Shown here piece after piece: positions 6,452-13,042 of a stretch of DNA of 14,032 nucleotides; positions within the stretch are counted from its first letter, which is position 1, and the number at the start of each line of letters is the position of its first letter. The notes below the pieces were generated by a model. The model saw only the letters and a list, made by a program, of their open reading frames with translations. It was not told the DNA's origin and did not search any database. This DNA comes from Thermoleophilia bacterium. GTDB taxonomy: Bacteria; Actinomycetota; Thermoleophilia; Gaiellales; SKUG01. The stretch is from the NCBI GenBank assembly GCA_020438525.1, contig JAGQUL010000017.1:1-14032 (forward strand), in the 5' to 3' direction. Made by a program: the position numbers and the translations under genes.

Positions 6452-7348
6452 ATGCGCAGGGCAGCTCTCGTCGCCTCGACCCTGTTCGTCGTCGCCCTCG
6501 GCCTGCAGCCTGCGACCGCGCGCGCGAACTCGTTCCACGTGACGTGCGCCAGCTCGCACGTGCAGTGGGACGACCCGATCGTGTTTCCCGGCCAGCCCGG
6601 TCGTTCGCACCGCCACGAGTTCTTCGGCGCGACGAGTGCCGACGCGAGCTCCACGACCCGCTCGCTCACCCGCTCACGAACGACCTGCGCGGACCAGGGC
6701 GACACCGCGAGCTACTGGGCTCCGTCGATCGAGGTGGACCGCCGCTGGCATCGCGGCGAGCTCGTCGCGTACTACCAGCGCGCAGGCAAGGACCGCGCGG
6801 CGGCGCTGCCGATCGGACTTCGGATGATCGCCGGAAGCATGCGCGCCACGCAGCCACAGCCGATGTCGGTCACGTCGTTCCAGTGCCGCGGCGTGGCGCG
6901 CGGCGTTCGCAGCTCGCGACAGTCGCGCACCGTGCCCGCGTGCCGACGCGGGCAGCTGCTGAGCGGCTGGGTGCGCTTCCCGGACTGCTGGGATGGCCGT
7001 CACCTCGACTCGGCCGACCATCGCTCACACATGGCATACGCCTCTGGCGGAGCGTGCCCGTCGACGCACCCGGTCGCGGTGATGAAGCTCGTGGTGCGGA
7101 TCACGTGGCGCACCCGACCCACGGCGGGTAGCACGGTCACGTTCGGCGGCGGGATGGTCCCGTCGACCGGGTTCCACGCCGACTTCTGGAATGCGTGGCA
7201 CCGGCCGGTGCTGCAGCAGCTGCGCTGGGACTGCATCGAGGTCGCCCGACCGTGCGGCGCGATCGGCGCGCGTCGGTGGCGTGCGCACGGCCGACCGCCG
7301 GTCCATGAGTCGCAGGCAACGGCGATGCCAACGAACATGCAGATGTGA
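6452..7348 (+). CDS. Secreted DUF1996 domain protein
   Basis: A 298-aa exported protein with a signal peptide (1-25, ending ATARA). The rest is a DUF1996 domain, a family of unknown function found in actinomycetes and fungi. Recognisable blocks are DPIVFPGQPGRSHRHEFFG (41-59), the Cys79 region, SYWAPS (87-92), VRFPDCWDGRHLDS (174-187), DHRSHMAY (189-196) and CPSTHPV (202-208). The conserved His and Asp residues (His53, His55, His190, His193, His206) could hold a metal; this is inference. Cys32, 79, 145, 164, 179, 202, 261 and 268 suggest disulfides. It starts 1 nt after the stop of the GH/LOX fusion gene, so it is very likely in the same operon and translated by coupling. A low-complexity tail follows about residue 268. 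The family call is firm; the function is unknown. Confidence 0.88.
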   Translation: MRRAALVASTLFVVALGLQPATARANSFHVTCASSHVQWDDPIVFPGQPGRSHRHEFFGATSADASSTTRSLTRSRTTCADQGDTASYWAPSIEVDRRWHRGELVAYYQRAGKDRAAALPIGLRMIAGSMRATQPQPMSVTSFQCRGVARGVRSSRQSRTVPACRRGQLLSGWVRFPDCWDGRHLDSADHRSHMAYASGGACPSTHPVAVMKLVVRITWRTRPTAGSTVTFGGGMVPSTGFHADFWNAWHRPVLQQLRWDCIEVARPCGAIGARRWRAHGRPPVHESQATAMPTNMQM

Positions 7349-7365
7349 TCGAAGCCCGAGGCGCG

Positions 7366-7653
7366 TCAGGTGCCGGTGGACGAGCCCGGCTCGTCGTCGC
7401 CCGATTCCCGGGTGCTTCGGGCGGTTCGCGCCTCCTGCTCGGCGCGGCGTCGCAGCTCGTTCTGCGTGGCCCACGCGATCAGCAGCGCGAGCGGAATGCA
7501 CTCCATTGCCGCGTAGAGCAGGCGGTCACCCGTGCTCAGCAGCGGGAAGAACTGGTGGAACATGAACAGCACCACGAACGAGATCGGGATCGCGACGAGC
7601 ACCCGCGTCCGCGGCTCGCGCGTCTCCCACCACCTGAGCAGTCGTTCACCCAT
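7366..7653 (-). CDS. Small two-helix membrane protein, unknown function
   Basis: A 95-aa protein that I do not recognise. A basic, Trp-containing N-terminus (MGERLLRWWETREPRTR) is followed by helix 1 (about 18-39, containing VLVAIPISFVVLF), a short loop, helix 2 (about 45-63, LLYAAMECIPLALLIAW), and a charged, probably cytoplasmic tail rich in Arg, Glu and Asp. The frame is open far upstream, antisense to the aldehyde dehydrogenase, but that part is a shadow; protein-like composition begins at ATG 7653. A GTG sits directly before this ATG. There is no Shine-Dalgarno; a -10-like GATCAT (7662-7667) lies 8 nt upstream of the ATG, suggesting a leaderless message. It is divergent from the aldehyde dehydrogenase with only about 48 nt between starts, and convergent with the DUF1996 gene. 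Confidence 0.65.
   Translation of the reverse strand: MGERLLRWWETREPRTRVLVAIPISFVVLFMFHQFFPLLSTGDRLLYAAMECIPLALLIAWATQNELRRRAEQEARTARSTRESGDDEPGSSTGT
7379..7395. terminator. Candidate terminator hairpin after the DUF1996 gene
   Basis: A perfect stem GACGAGC / GCTCGTC with loop CCG begins 31 nt after the DUF1996 stop. It lies inside the 3' end of the convergent small membrane-protein gene. It has no T-tract. It could stop rightward transcription; the coding constraint of the opposite gene is an alternative reason for it. Confidence 0.3.
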
Positions 7654-7661
7654 CACGGGAA

Positions 7662-7667
7662 ATGATC
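7662..7667 (-). promoter_or_regulatory. -10-like hexamer of the small membrane-protein gene
   Basis: The minus strand reads GATCAT, four of six matches to TATAAT, ending 8 nt before the ATG (5 nt before the GTG). No -35 is recognisable. Weak on its own; it fits the leaderless pattern seen elsewhere in the window. Confidence 0.25.
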
Positions 7668-7701
7668 GCACGTTCTGCCGGACCGGGTAGACACCGCAGT
7701 G

Positions 7702-9231
7702 ATGGAGACGACGACCGCGCACCCGACGAGTGGCGACGAACGCTTTGCCGTGACCAATCCGGCGACCGGCGAGGTCGTGGATCGCGTGAATCACGCACGG
7801 CCGAGCGACCTCGCGCCGGCCGCGGCGCGCGCTCGGGCGGCGCAGGAACGGTGGGCGGCGCGCCCGTGGCGTGAGCGCGCTGCGGTGATCCGGCGGTTCC
7901 ACGACCTGGCCCTGGACCGGCAGGATCTGGTGCTCGACACGATCCAGTCCGAGAGCGGCAAGGCACGCCGCGATGCGCTCGCCGAGCTGATCACGGTCGC
8001 GGGCACGGCGCGTTACTACCTCGCGCATGGCCGCAAGCACCTCGGGACGCAGCGCCGCCGGGGCGGCGTGCCGCTGCTGACCCGCGCGCGAACGCTCTGG
8101 CGCCCGCACGGCCTGGTCGGGATGATCACCCCGTGGAACTTCCCGTTCCTGCTCGGTGTTGCCGATGCGCTGCCGGCGCTGCTCGCGGGCAACGCGGTGC
8201 TCACCAAGCCGAGCGAGATCACGCCGCGCAGCACGCTGCTGGCGCGCGACCTGCTCGTGCAGGCAGGCCTCGACCCCGAGCTGTTCCAGGTGTTCGTCGG
8301 TCCGGGTGCGGCGCTTGGCCAGGCACTGATCGACCAGGTCGACTACGTCGGCTTTACCGGGTCGACCGCCACCGGACGGATCGTGGCGCGAGCGGCGGCG
8401 GATCGCCTGATCCCGTGCTCGCTCGAGCTGGGCGGCAAGAACCCGATGATCGTGCTGCCGGGCGGTCGGATCGAGGATTCCGTGCACGGCCTGATGTCGG
8501 GCGCGTTCGCGAACTCCGGCCAGACGTGCATCTGCATCGAACGCGTCTACGTGCATGAGCAGGTGTGGGACGAGTTCGTCGCCGCGGCCGCTCGGGCGAC
8601 CCGCGAGCTCGACGTGCGCTGGTCGACCGGGTTCGATGCCGACATGGGATCGCTGATCGGCGCCGACCACGCCGCGAAGGTGCGCGAGCACGTCCGCGAC
8701 GCGATCGATCGTGGCGCGACGGTGCTCGCCGGCGGGATCGAACCGCTCGACGGAATGCCCGAATCGTTCGTGCGCCCCACCCTGCTCGCCGACACCGACG
8801 AGTCGATGCTGCTGCACGACGAGGAGACGTTCGGCCCCGTGGCGCGGCTCGTGAAGGTGTCGAGCGTCGACGAGGCGATCCGCCTCGCGAACGACTCCGA
8901 CCTGGGCCTGAACGGCAGCGTCTGGGGCGGGTCGCGACGCCAGGCCCGCGACGTGGCCGCTCGGCTCGAGGTCGGCACCGCGAACGTCAACGCCACGCTG
9001 CTCGTCTACAACACCTACGACGTGCCGATGGGCGGGATTCGACGCTCGGGAATCGGTCGCCGCCATGGCGCGGCCGGCATCCAGCGCTACTGCCGCCAGC
9101 AGTCGGTCGTGGAGTCGTTCGCGCGCGGCGGCGGCTACGAGATCCTGCTGCGGATCGCCAACACGCCCGCTCGCGCGCGAGCGCTGGTTCGCGTGATCGC
9201 GCTCTGGCGCCGCATTCCCGGCCTCCGCTGA
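7702..9231 (+). CDS. Succinate-semialdehyde-type NAD(P)+ aldehyde dehydrogenase (GabD2-like)
   Basis: A 509-aa cytoplasmic aldehyde dehydrogenase of full family length. It oxidises an aldehyde to the acid through a thioester on Cys. Visible motifs are TPWNFP (143-148, oxyanion Asn145), the cofactor Lys169 in LTKPSE, FTGSTATG (218-225), ELGGKNP (242-248, general base Glu242), GQTC (273-276, nucleophile Cys276) and EETFGPVA (374-381). The end PMGGIRRSGIGRRHG resembles actinobacterial GabD2 succinate-semialdehyde dehydrogenases, which act in GABA/4-aminobutyrate or 2-oxoglutarate bypass routes. Substrate choice cannot be proven from motifs, and a broader aldehyde range is possible. ATG 7702 is preferred; GTG 7699 directly precedes it. 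There is no Shine-Dalgarno; TAGACA (7688-7693) 8 nt upstream of the ATG is a weak -10 candidate. A 74-nt gap separates it from the NlpC/P60 gene, so co-transcription is possible but unproven. Confidence 0.85.
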   Translation: METTTAHPTSGDERFAVTNPATGEVVDRVNHARPSDLAPAAARARAAQERWAARPWRERAAVIRRFHDLALDRQDLVLDTIQSESGKARRDALAELITVAGTARYYLAHGRKHLGTQRRRGGVPLLTRARTLWRPHGLVGMITPWNFPFLLGVADALPALLAGNAVLTKPSEITPRSTLLARDLLVQAGLDPELFQVFVGPGAALGQALIDQVDYVGFTGSTATGRIVARAAADRLIPCSLELGGKNPMIVLPGGRIEDSVHGLMSGAFANSGQTCICIERVYVHEQVWDEFVAAAARATRELDVRWSTGFDADMGSLIGADHAAKVREHVRDAIDRGATVLAGGIEPLDGMPESFVRPTLLADTDESMLLHDEETFGPVARLVKVSSVDEAIRLANDSDLGLNGSVWGGSRRQARDVAARLEVGTANVNATLLVYNTYDVPMGGIRRSGIGRRHGAAGIQRYCRQQSVVESFARGGGYEILLRIANTPARARALVRVIALWRRIPGLR

Positions 9232-9305
9232 TTCCGCGCAGCGTCGCGAGCCGTGCACGCGGTCCGCCTGCTCGGGTTGCTGCAATCTGCCAGCACGCTG
9301 CAGAC

Positions 9306-9803
9306 ATGCTCAAGCAGTCGTACGATCCGGCCGCCAATTCCAGGGCGATGGTGCGGATCGTCCCGACAGTCATGCTGGTGCTGGTAGCGGCGATGCTGCT
9401 GCCTGCGGCGGCGAACGCCGCCGCAGCGCGCACCGTGACCACCACGGCCAAGCAGCGCGTGACCGCGGCGAACATCGCCGTGAAGAAGCTGCGCTCACCG
9501 TATCGCAGCGGCGCCGCCGGGCCGGGTCGCTTCGACTGCTCCGGCCTCGTCACGTGGGCGTTCCGGCAGGCCGGCAAGCCGCTCGAGGGCCGATCGAGCT
9601 TCGACCTGTGGAAGACCGGCGTCCAGATCGGCCGGATGGCGCTCAGGCGTGGCGACCTCGTCTGGACGTGGGATCGCCGCCACGGGCACGTCGGCATCTA
9701 CCTCGGCGGCGGCAGGTACGTGCATGCCCCGGGTCAGGGTCGCGGAGTCGAGGTCGCCCCGCTTCCGAGCGGCAGGAACTTCGTCGGTGCCATCCGACCC
9801 TGA
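9306..9803 (+). CDS. Secreted NlpC/P60 family peptidoglycan peptidase
   Basis: A small exported cysteine peptidase (165 aa from ATG 9306) of the NlpC/P60 family, which cleaves peptide bonds in peptidoglycan stems, typically D-Glu to meso-diaminopimelate. The signal peptide is TVMLVLVAAMLLPAAANA (21-38). The catalytic domain is compact: RFDCSGLVTWAF with Cys78, LRRGDLVWTW, GHVGIYLG with His128, and YVHAP with His140, the usual Cys-His-His triad. No SH3 or LysM binding domain is present, so the enzyme is close to the minimal domain. ATG 9348 is an alternative start that gives a shorter n-region; a -10-like TACGAT at 9321-9326 lies between the two ATGs and would favour 9348. Neither start has a clear Shine-Dalgarno. 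Its stop lies 34 nt before the arginase ATG. Confidence 0.85.
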   Translation: MLKQSYDPAANSRAMVRIVPTVMLVLVAAMLLPAAANAAAARTVTTTAKQRVTAANIAVKKLRSPYRSGAAGPGRFDCSGLVTWAFRQAGKPLEGRSSFDLWKTGVQIGRMALRRGDLVWTWDRRHGHVGIYLGGGRYVHAPGQGRGVEVAPLPSGRNFVGAIRP

Positions 9804-9830
9804 CGAATATCCACGCCGCTCCGGTAGGCT
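9800..9830 (+). promoter_or_regulatory. Promoter of the arginase gene, likely leaderless
   Basis: A TANNNT-type -10 hexamer TAGGCT (9825-9830) lies exactly 7 nt before the arginase ATG, so transcription should begin at or next to the start codon. CTGACG (9800-9805), four of six matches to TTGACA, lies 19 nt upstream and overlaps the stop codon of the NlpC/P60 gene. There is no Shine-Dalgarno, in keeping with a leaderless message. Confidence 0.4.
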
Positions 9831-9837
9831 CGCAGGC

Positions 9838-10743
9838 ATGGCTCGACGAATCGGCATCATCGGCTTTCCCATGGACCTCGGCGGCAATCGACGTGGCGTC
9901 GACATGGGACCGTCGGCACTGCGCCTCACCGACATCGAGGATCGGCTGGCGGCGCTCGGCGTCGAGGTCATCGAGCTCGGCAACGTGCTGGTGCGCACGC
10001 GTGGGCTGGTCGACAAGGGTGCCGGCGACGCGCACTTCCTCGAGGAGATCCTGCGCGCCTGCGATGCGGCCGGTCAGATGACCGTCGATGCGATCGAGCG
10101 GGAGTGCGTGCCGATGATGTTCGGCGGCGACCACTCGGTGGCGATCGGCTCGATTCGTGGCATGGCGAGCGTGCATGGCCCGGGTGGCTGCATCTGGATC
10201 GATGCGCACGCCGACCTCAACACCCCGAAGACCTCCCCGAGCGGCAACGTGCACGGCATGCCGCTCGCCGTGGCGCTCGGCATGTGCGCCGACGATCCCC
10301 GCTTCGCGAGCGATCGCTGGCCGGCCCGCGCGCTCGATCCGAAGAAGACCGTGATCATCGCCGCGCGCGACCTCGACGACGGCGAGCGTGACCTGCTGCG
10401 CAACCATCCGGACGCACCGCGCGTGTACTCGATGCAGGAGATCGACCGGCGCGGCATCGCGGAGATCGCCGAGGAGGCCCTGGGAATCGTCGCCGGCGCG
10501 CCGTTCCTGCACGTGTCGCTCGACCTCGACGCGCTCGACCCGCGCGAAGCACCCGGCGTGGGCACGCCGGTGCGCGGCGGACTCAGCTACCGCGAGGCGC
10601 ACACCCTGCTCGAGATCGTGTCCACCGCCGCACCCGACAGCGTCGACGTGGTGGAGGTCAATCCCATGCTCGACGTGCGCAACCAGACTGCCGACACCGC
10701 CGCCGAGCTGATCTGCTCGCTCTTCGGCGCCTCGATCATCTGA
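9838..10743 (+). CDS. rocF: Arginase
   Basis: A 301-aa ureohydrolase that splits L-arginine into ornithine and urea in the cytoplasm with a binuclear manganese centre. The metal ligands are all visible: His99 in GGDHS, Asp122, His124 and Asp126 in DAHADLNTP, and Asp229 and Asp231 in SLDLDALDP. The sequence TPKTSPSGNVHGMPLA and the following APGVGTPVRGGLSYREA are typical of true arginases rather than agmatinases. Length matches the RocF type. ATG 9838 aligns with the family start (RRIGIIGFPMDLG); the longer open frame upstream belongs to the NlpC/P60 region. It probably has its own promoter. It ends 12 nt from the convergent cupin gene. No urease or ornithine gene is in the window. Confidence 0.92.
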   Translation: MARRIGIIGFPMDLGGNRRGVDMGPSALRLTDIEDRLAALGVEVIELGNVLVRTRGLVDKGAGDAHFLEEILRACDAAGQMTVDAIERECVPMMFGGDHSVAIGSIRGMASVHGPGGCIWIDAHADLNTPKTSPSGNVHGMPLAVALGMCADDPRFASDRWPARALDPKKTVIIAARDLDDGERDLLRNHPDAPRVYSMQEIDRRGIAEIAEEALGIVAGAPFLHVSLDLDALDPREAPGVGTPVRGGLSYREAHTLLEIVSTAAPDSVDVVEVNPMLDVRNQTADTAAELICSLFGASII

Positions 10744-10755
10744 ACCGCACGCCGC

Positions 10756-11172
10756 TCAGTCGCCGCCGCTGCCGAACGACGCGCGCCGCTCGAGGTCTTC
10801 CATGTCGACGAGCTGGCCGTCGCGGCCGACGTAGCCGTCGTGCGCGCCCACGACCAGGACCACGAGGTCCTCGCTGTCGGACGCGTTCACCATCCGGCGC
10901 GGCGTGGTGGAGGCGACGTGCGCCAGGCCGCCCGGGCCGAGCTCGCGAACGTCGGGCGAATCGGGATCGCCGACCTCCATGCGCATCACGCCTGCGTGCA
11001 CGAAGTACAGCTCGTCCTGCGTGTCGTGGTAGTGCCAGAACGCCTCCATGCCGGGCGGCATCACGATCGCGTTCACGCCGAACGCGGTCACCCCCAGGCC
11101 GCTGCGGACCTTGCGGAATCCGTAGCCCTCGCCGAGCTCGTCCAGTGTCGAAAACGCGTACGTTGCATCCAT
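10756..11172 (-). CDS. Single-domain cupin protein
   Basis: A 138-aa cytoplasmic protein with one cupin_2 beta-barrel. Motif 1 is PPGMEAFWHYHDTQDELYFV (39-58), holding the metal-binding pattern HxH and Glu; motif 2 is GPGGLAHVASTTPRRMVN (79-96), with His84 and Asn96. Cupins of this size bind metal ions and act as small dioxygenases, isomerases or sensors; I cannot tell which. The C-terminus (about 108-138) is acidic and without a recognised motif. No Shine-Dalgarno precedes ATG 11172; instead TAGCCT ends 7 nt upstream. It is divergent from the zinc-finger/GNAT gene (72 nt between starts) and convergent with arginase. Confidence 0.8.
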   Translation of the reverse strand: MDATYAFSTLDELGEGYGFRKVRSGLGVTAFGVNAIVMPPGMEAFWHYHDTQDELYFVHAGVMRMEVGDPDSPDVRELGPGGLAHVASTTPRRMVNASDSEDLVVLVVGAHDGYVGRDGQLVDMEDLERRASFGSGGD

Positions 11173-11179
11173 GGCGCAC

Positions 11180-11185
11180 AGGCTA
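11180..11185 (-). promoter_or_regulatory. -10 hexamer of the cupin gene, likely leaderless
   Basis: The minus strand reads TAGCCT, a TANNNT hexamer, 7 nt before the ATG at 11172, predicting a transcription start at or beside the start codon. No good -35 is visible. Confidence 0.35.
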
Positions 11186-11232
11186 CAGCCCCGATCGCGG
11201 ACCGCGCACCGCCGCGACGCGGACGCGATCGG

Positions 11233-11238
11233 TACGAT
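11233..11238 (+). promoter_or_regulatory. -10 hexamer of the zinc-finger/GNAT gene, likely leaderless
   Basis: TACGAT, a TANNNT hexamer, lies 6 nt before the ATG at 11245. There is no Shine-Dalgarno and no clear -35. Its placement mirrors the cupin gene across the same 72-bp gap. Confidence 0.35.
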
Positions 11239-11244
11239 TCCCGC

Positions 11245-11853
11245 ATGGCTACCTCACCGTGCTCCCACCTGTCGTCGATCAAGATCCTCGAGGCCCCGGA
11301 CGAGGTCGACGGCTGCGAGCAGTGCCTGATGACCGGCGACGGCTGGGTGCACCTGCGCATGTGCATGACGTGCGGCGAGGTGGGTTGCTGTGACGATTCA
11401 CCAAACCAGCATGCCAGCAAGCACGCTGCGCAGCAGCAGCACCCGGTGATCCGCTCGGTCGAGCTGGGCGAGGCATGGTGCTACTGCTACGTCGACGACG
11501 CGTTCTTCCAGCTCGCGGGCGTCGAGGCGCGCCGCGAGCCCGCCGAGCACCGGGTCGTGCACCACGACGAGGTCAGCCGGCTCGACCTCTGGGTGGGCAA
11601 CGACGTGGTGAGCTGGCTTCGCTACGAGCGCGTCGGCGACGCGTACAACGTCACCGAGGTCGGCGTGGCCGACGGCCAGTCGGGAATGGGCTTCGACGGC
11701 GAGATCCTGCGCGAGTCGATCGACATCCTGACCAACCAGGGACACTCGATCATCCCGAGCGACGAGTTCGCGCGCGCCTACATCACGTACCGCCCCGAGC
11801 TGCACGGCGTGGTGCCCGCGAGCATGCGCACGCGCATGCTTGGCGAGGACTGA
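11245..11853 (+). CDS. UBP-type zinc finger fused to a GNAT-like (YjdJ-type) domain
   Basis: A 202-aa protein. Residues 1-90 form a UBP-type zinc finger: Cys6 and His8, Cys24 and Cys27, MCMTCGEVGCC with Cys40, Cys43 and Cys48, His56, His60 and His66, then WCYCYVDD with Cys79 and Cys81. In eukaryotes this fold binds the ubiquitin C-terminus; in bacteria its target is unknown. Residues about 110-190 resemble a small GNAT acetyltransferase of the YjdJ type: a strand YNVTEVGV, a glycine-rich turn GQSGMGFDGEIL in the place of the acetyl-CoA loop, and GHSIIPSDEFARAYITYRPEL. The canonical R/QxxGxG/A is imperfect (GQSGMG), so activity is uncertain. ATG 11245 follows a -10-like TACGAT with no Shine-Dalgarno. 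Its end is convergent with the MarP-like gene, 10 nt apart. Confidence 0.75.
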   Translation: MATSPCSHLSSIKILEAPDEVDGCEQCLMTGDGWVHLRMCMTCGEVGCCDDSPNQHASKHAAQQQHPVIRSVELGEAWCYCYVDDAFFQLAGVEARREPAEHRVVHHDEVSRLDLWVGNDVVSWLRYERVGDAYNVTEVGVADGQSGMGFDGEILRESIDILTNQGHSIIPSDEFARAYITYRPELHGVVPASMRTRMLGED

Positions 11854-11884
11854 CGACCGACCCTCACCCGGTGGTGAGGTCCTC
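11821..11884. terminator. Tandem hairpins at a convergent gene boundary, candidate bidirectional terminator
   Basis: Hairpin 1 is a perfect 8-bp stem AGCATGCG / CGCATGCT with loop CACG (11821-11840), inside the last codons of the zinc-finger/GNAT gene. Hairpin 2 nests CTCACC / GGTGAG (11863-11868 / 11873-11878, loop CGGT) within GAGGAC / GTCCTC (11845-11850 / 11879-11884). It spans the end of that gene, the 10-nt gap and the end of the MarP-like gene. On the plus strand a pyrimidine-rich CCTCCTCC overlaps and follows it. Both orientations could fold. Confidence 0.45.
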
Positions 11885-13033
11885 CTCCGTGAGGCACCGG
11901 CCGGTGTCGACCGGGCGCCGTGCGGAGCCGGCACTGATCGCCCGCAGCAGCTCGCTGCTCGGCACGCCATACGCTGCCTCGACGCGCTGGCCGAGCGCCT
12001 TGGCCACGACCAGGCCGAGCACGCTTCCGTCCTCGGCGACGAGCGGCCCACCGGAGTTGCCCGGTCGAACGTCCGCACGGAACGCGAGCACCTGCGACTG
12101 GACCGCCGCGCCCCCGCCGAGCGGCTCCACTGCATACGTCGCGACGCGATCGACCCGGGCCGGCTGCACGGTCTGCACCCCACCACCGGGGAAGCCGATC
12201 ACGGCGCCCTTCTCGCCGTGCTGCACTCGCGACACGATCCGCAGGGCCGGGGGCAGCCGCGATGCCTGCGTCGGATCATCCACCACGAGCACCGCGATGT
12301 CGTTGACCGGGTCGAACGCGGTGACGGTCGAGCGCGCGCCCGCGAACTGCGGCCCGCCGGCGAGGAAGCTCTGACGGGATCCGGCGACGACGTGCGCGTT
12401 CGTCACGACGATCCCTGCGCCTGCGACCCATCCGGTGCCCGTGACGAGTCGGTCGCACGCAGTGGAACGCACCTGCAGCACGCTCGAGCGGGCCGCCAGC
12501 ACTGCCGGCTTCGATGCGGACGCGGGGTCGGGATCCTCGGCGAGCACGAGCGGACCGTTCAGGGCCGGCACCAGGCCGGAGCGCAGCACGACCGTGCCGA
12601 GCGTTCCCTGCGGCGGCACCGCCTTGACCAGCTCGCCGAACAGCGCGCTGCTGCGCATCGCATGCAGCGCCGGCGATCCGGCCGGCGAGATCGTCGCGAG
12701 TGCCGCGGCGAACCAGCCGATGCAGGCGGCGACCAGCATGTTGACCGCAGCACCCGCGATCCGGTCGGCCATGTGCAGGCCGGTGTCGCCGATCGCGTCC
12801 TCGACCCAGGCGGTGAGCGCCGGCAGCTTCAGCGCGACCGGCACGAGTCCGAGCAGGCCACCCACCAGGAACGCGAGTGCGGGTGGCGGCGAGCCGATCG
12901 CGGCCGCGATCGCGGCGACGGGTACGCCGGCGGCGATGAATGCCAGACCGGCGATCACGGTCACGATGAATCCACGCCGCCAGCCGAGCACCCCGGCCCC
13001 GGCCACCATCACGACCACGAGGACGTCGACCAT
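11864..13033 (-). CDS. MarP-like membrane-anchored serine protease (CvpA domain plus trypsin-like domain)
   Basis: A 389-aa protein. Residues 1-115 hold four hydrophobic helices of the CvpA/colicin-V-production type. A linker follows, then a chymotrypsin-fold protease domain (about 175-375) facing the cell exterior. The catalytic triad is visible: His214 in TNAHVVAG, Asp245 in NDIAVL, Ser327 in RPGNSGGPL. Cys193 and Cys380 bracket the protease domain and are its only cysteines, matching the activating disulfide described for mycobacterial MarP, which keeps cytoplasmic pH in acid and resists oxidative stress. ATG 13033 lies 9 nt after the clpS stop, so the gene is probably the last of a sensor kinase-clpS-protease operon. 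Family firm; acid-stress role inferred from MarP. Confidence 0.87.
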   Translation of the reverse strand: MVDVLVVVMVAGAGVLGWRRGFIVTVIAGLAFIAAGVPVAAIAAAIGSPPPALAFLVGGLLGLVPVALKLPALTAWVEDAIGDTGLHMADRIAGAAVNMLVAACIGWFAAALATISPAGSPALHAMRSSALFGELVKAVPPQGTLGTVVLRSGLVPALNGPLVLAEDPDPASASKPAVLAARSSVLQVRSTACDRLVTGTGWVAGAGIVVTNAHVVAGSRQSFLAGGPQFAGARSTVTAFDPVNDIAVLVVDDPTQASRLPPALRIVSRVQHGEKGAVIGFPGGGVQTVQPARVDRVATYAVEPLGGGAAVQSQVLAFRADVRPGNSGGPLVAEDGSVLGLVVAKALGQRVEAAYGVPSSELLRAISAGSARRPVDTGRCLTEEDLTTG

Positions 13034-13042
13034 GTGGCGCGG

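Noticed and set aside
5245..6705. 486-codon minus-strand open frame across the GH/LOX and DUF1996 genes
   Set aside because: No recognisable fold; the plus strand has signal peptides and conserved motifs in both genes.
7654..9285. Long minus-strand open frame antisense to the aldehyde dehydrogenase
   Set aside because: It is a GC-driven shadow, rich in Arg, His and Asp with no domain pattern; only its last 95 codons form a real gene.
9649..9837. Longer arginase start within the NlpC/P60 coding region
   Set aside because: The family N-terminus aligns with ATG 9838, and a -10 hexamer stands 7 nt before it.
7702..10743. One arginine/GABA catabolic operon of aldehyde dehydrogenase, NlpC/P60 and arginase
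   Set aside because: A cell-wall peptidase lies in between and the arginase appears to have its own promoter, so a shared pathway is not supported.
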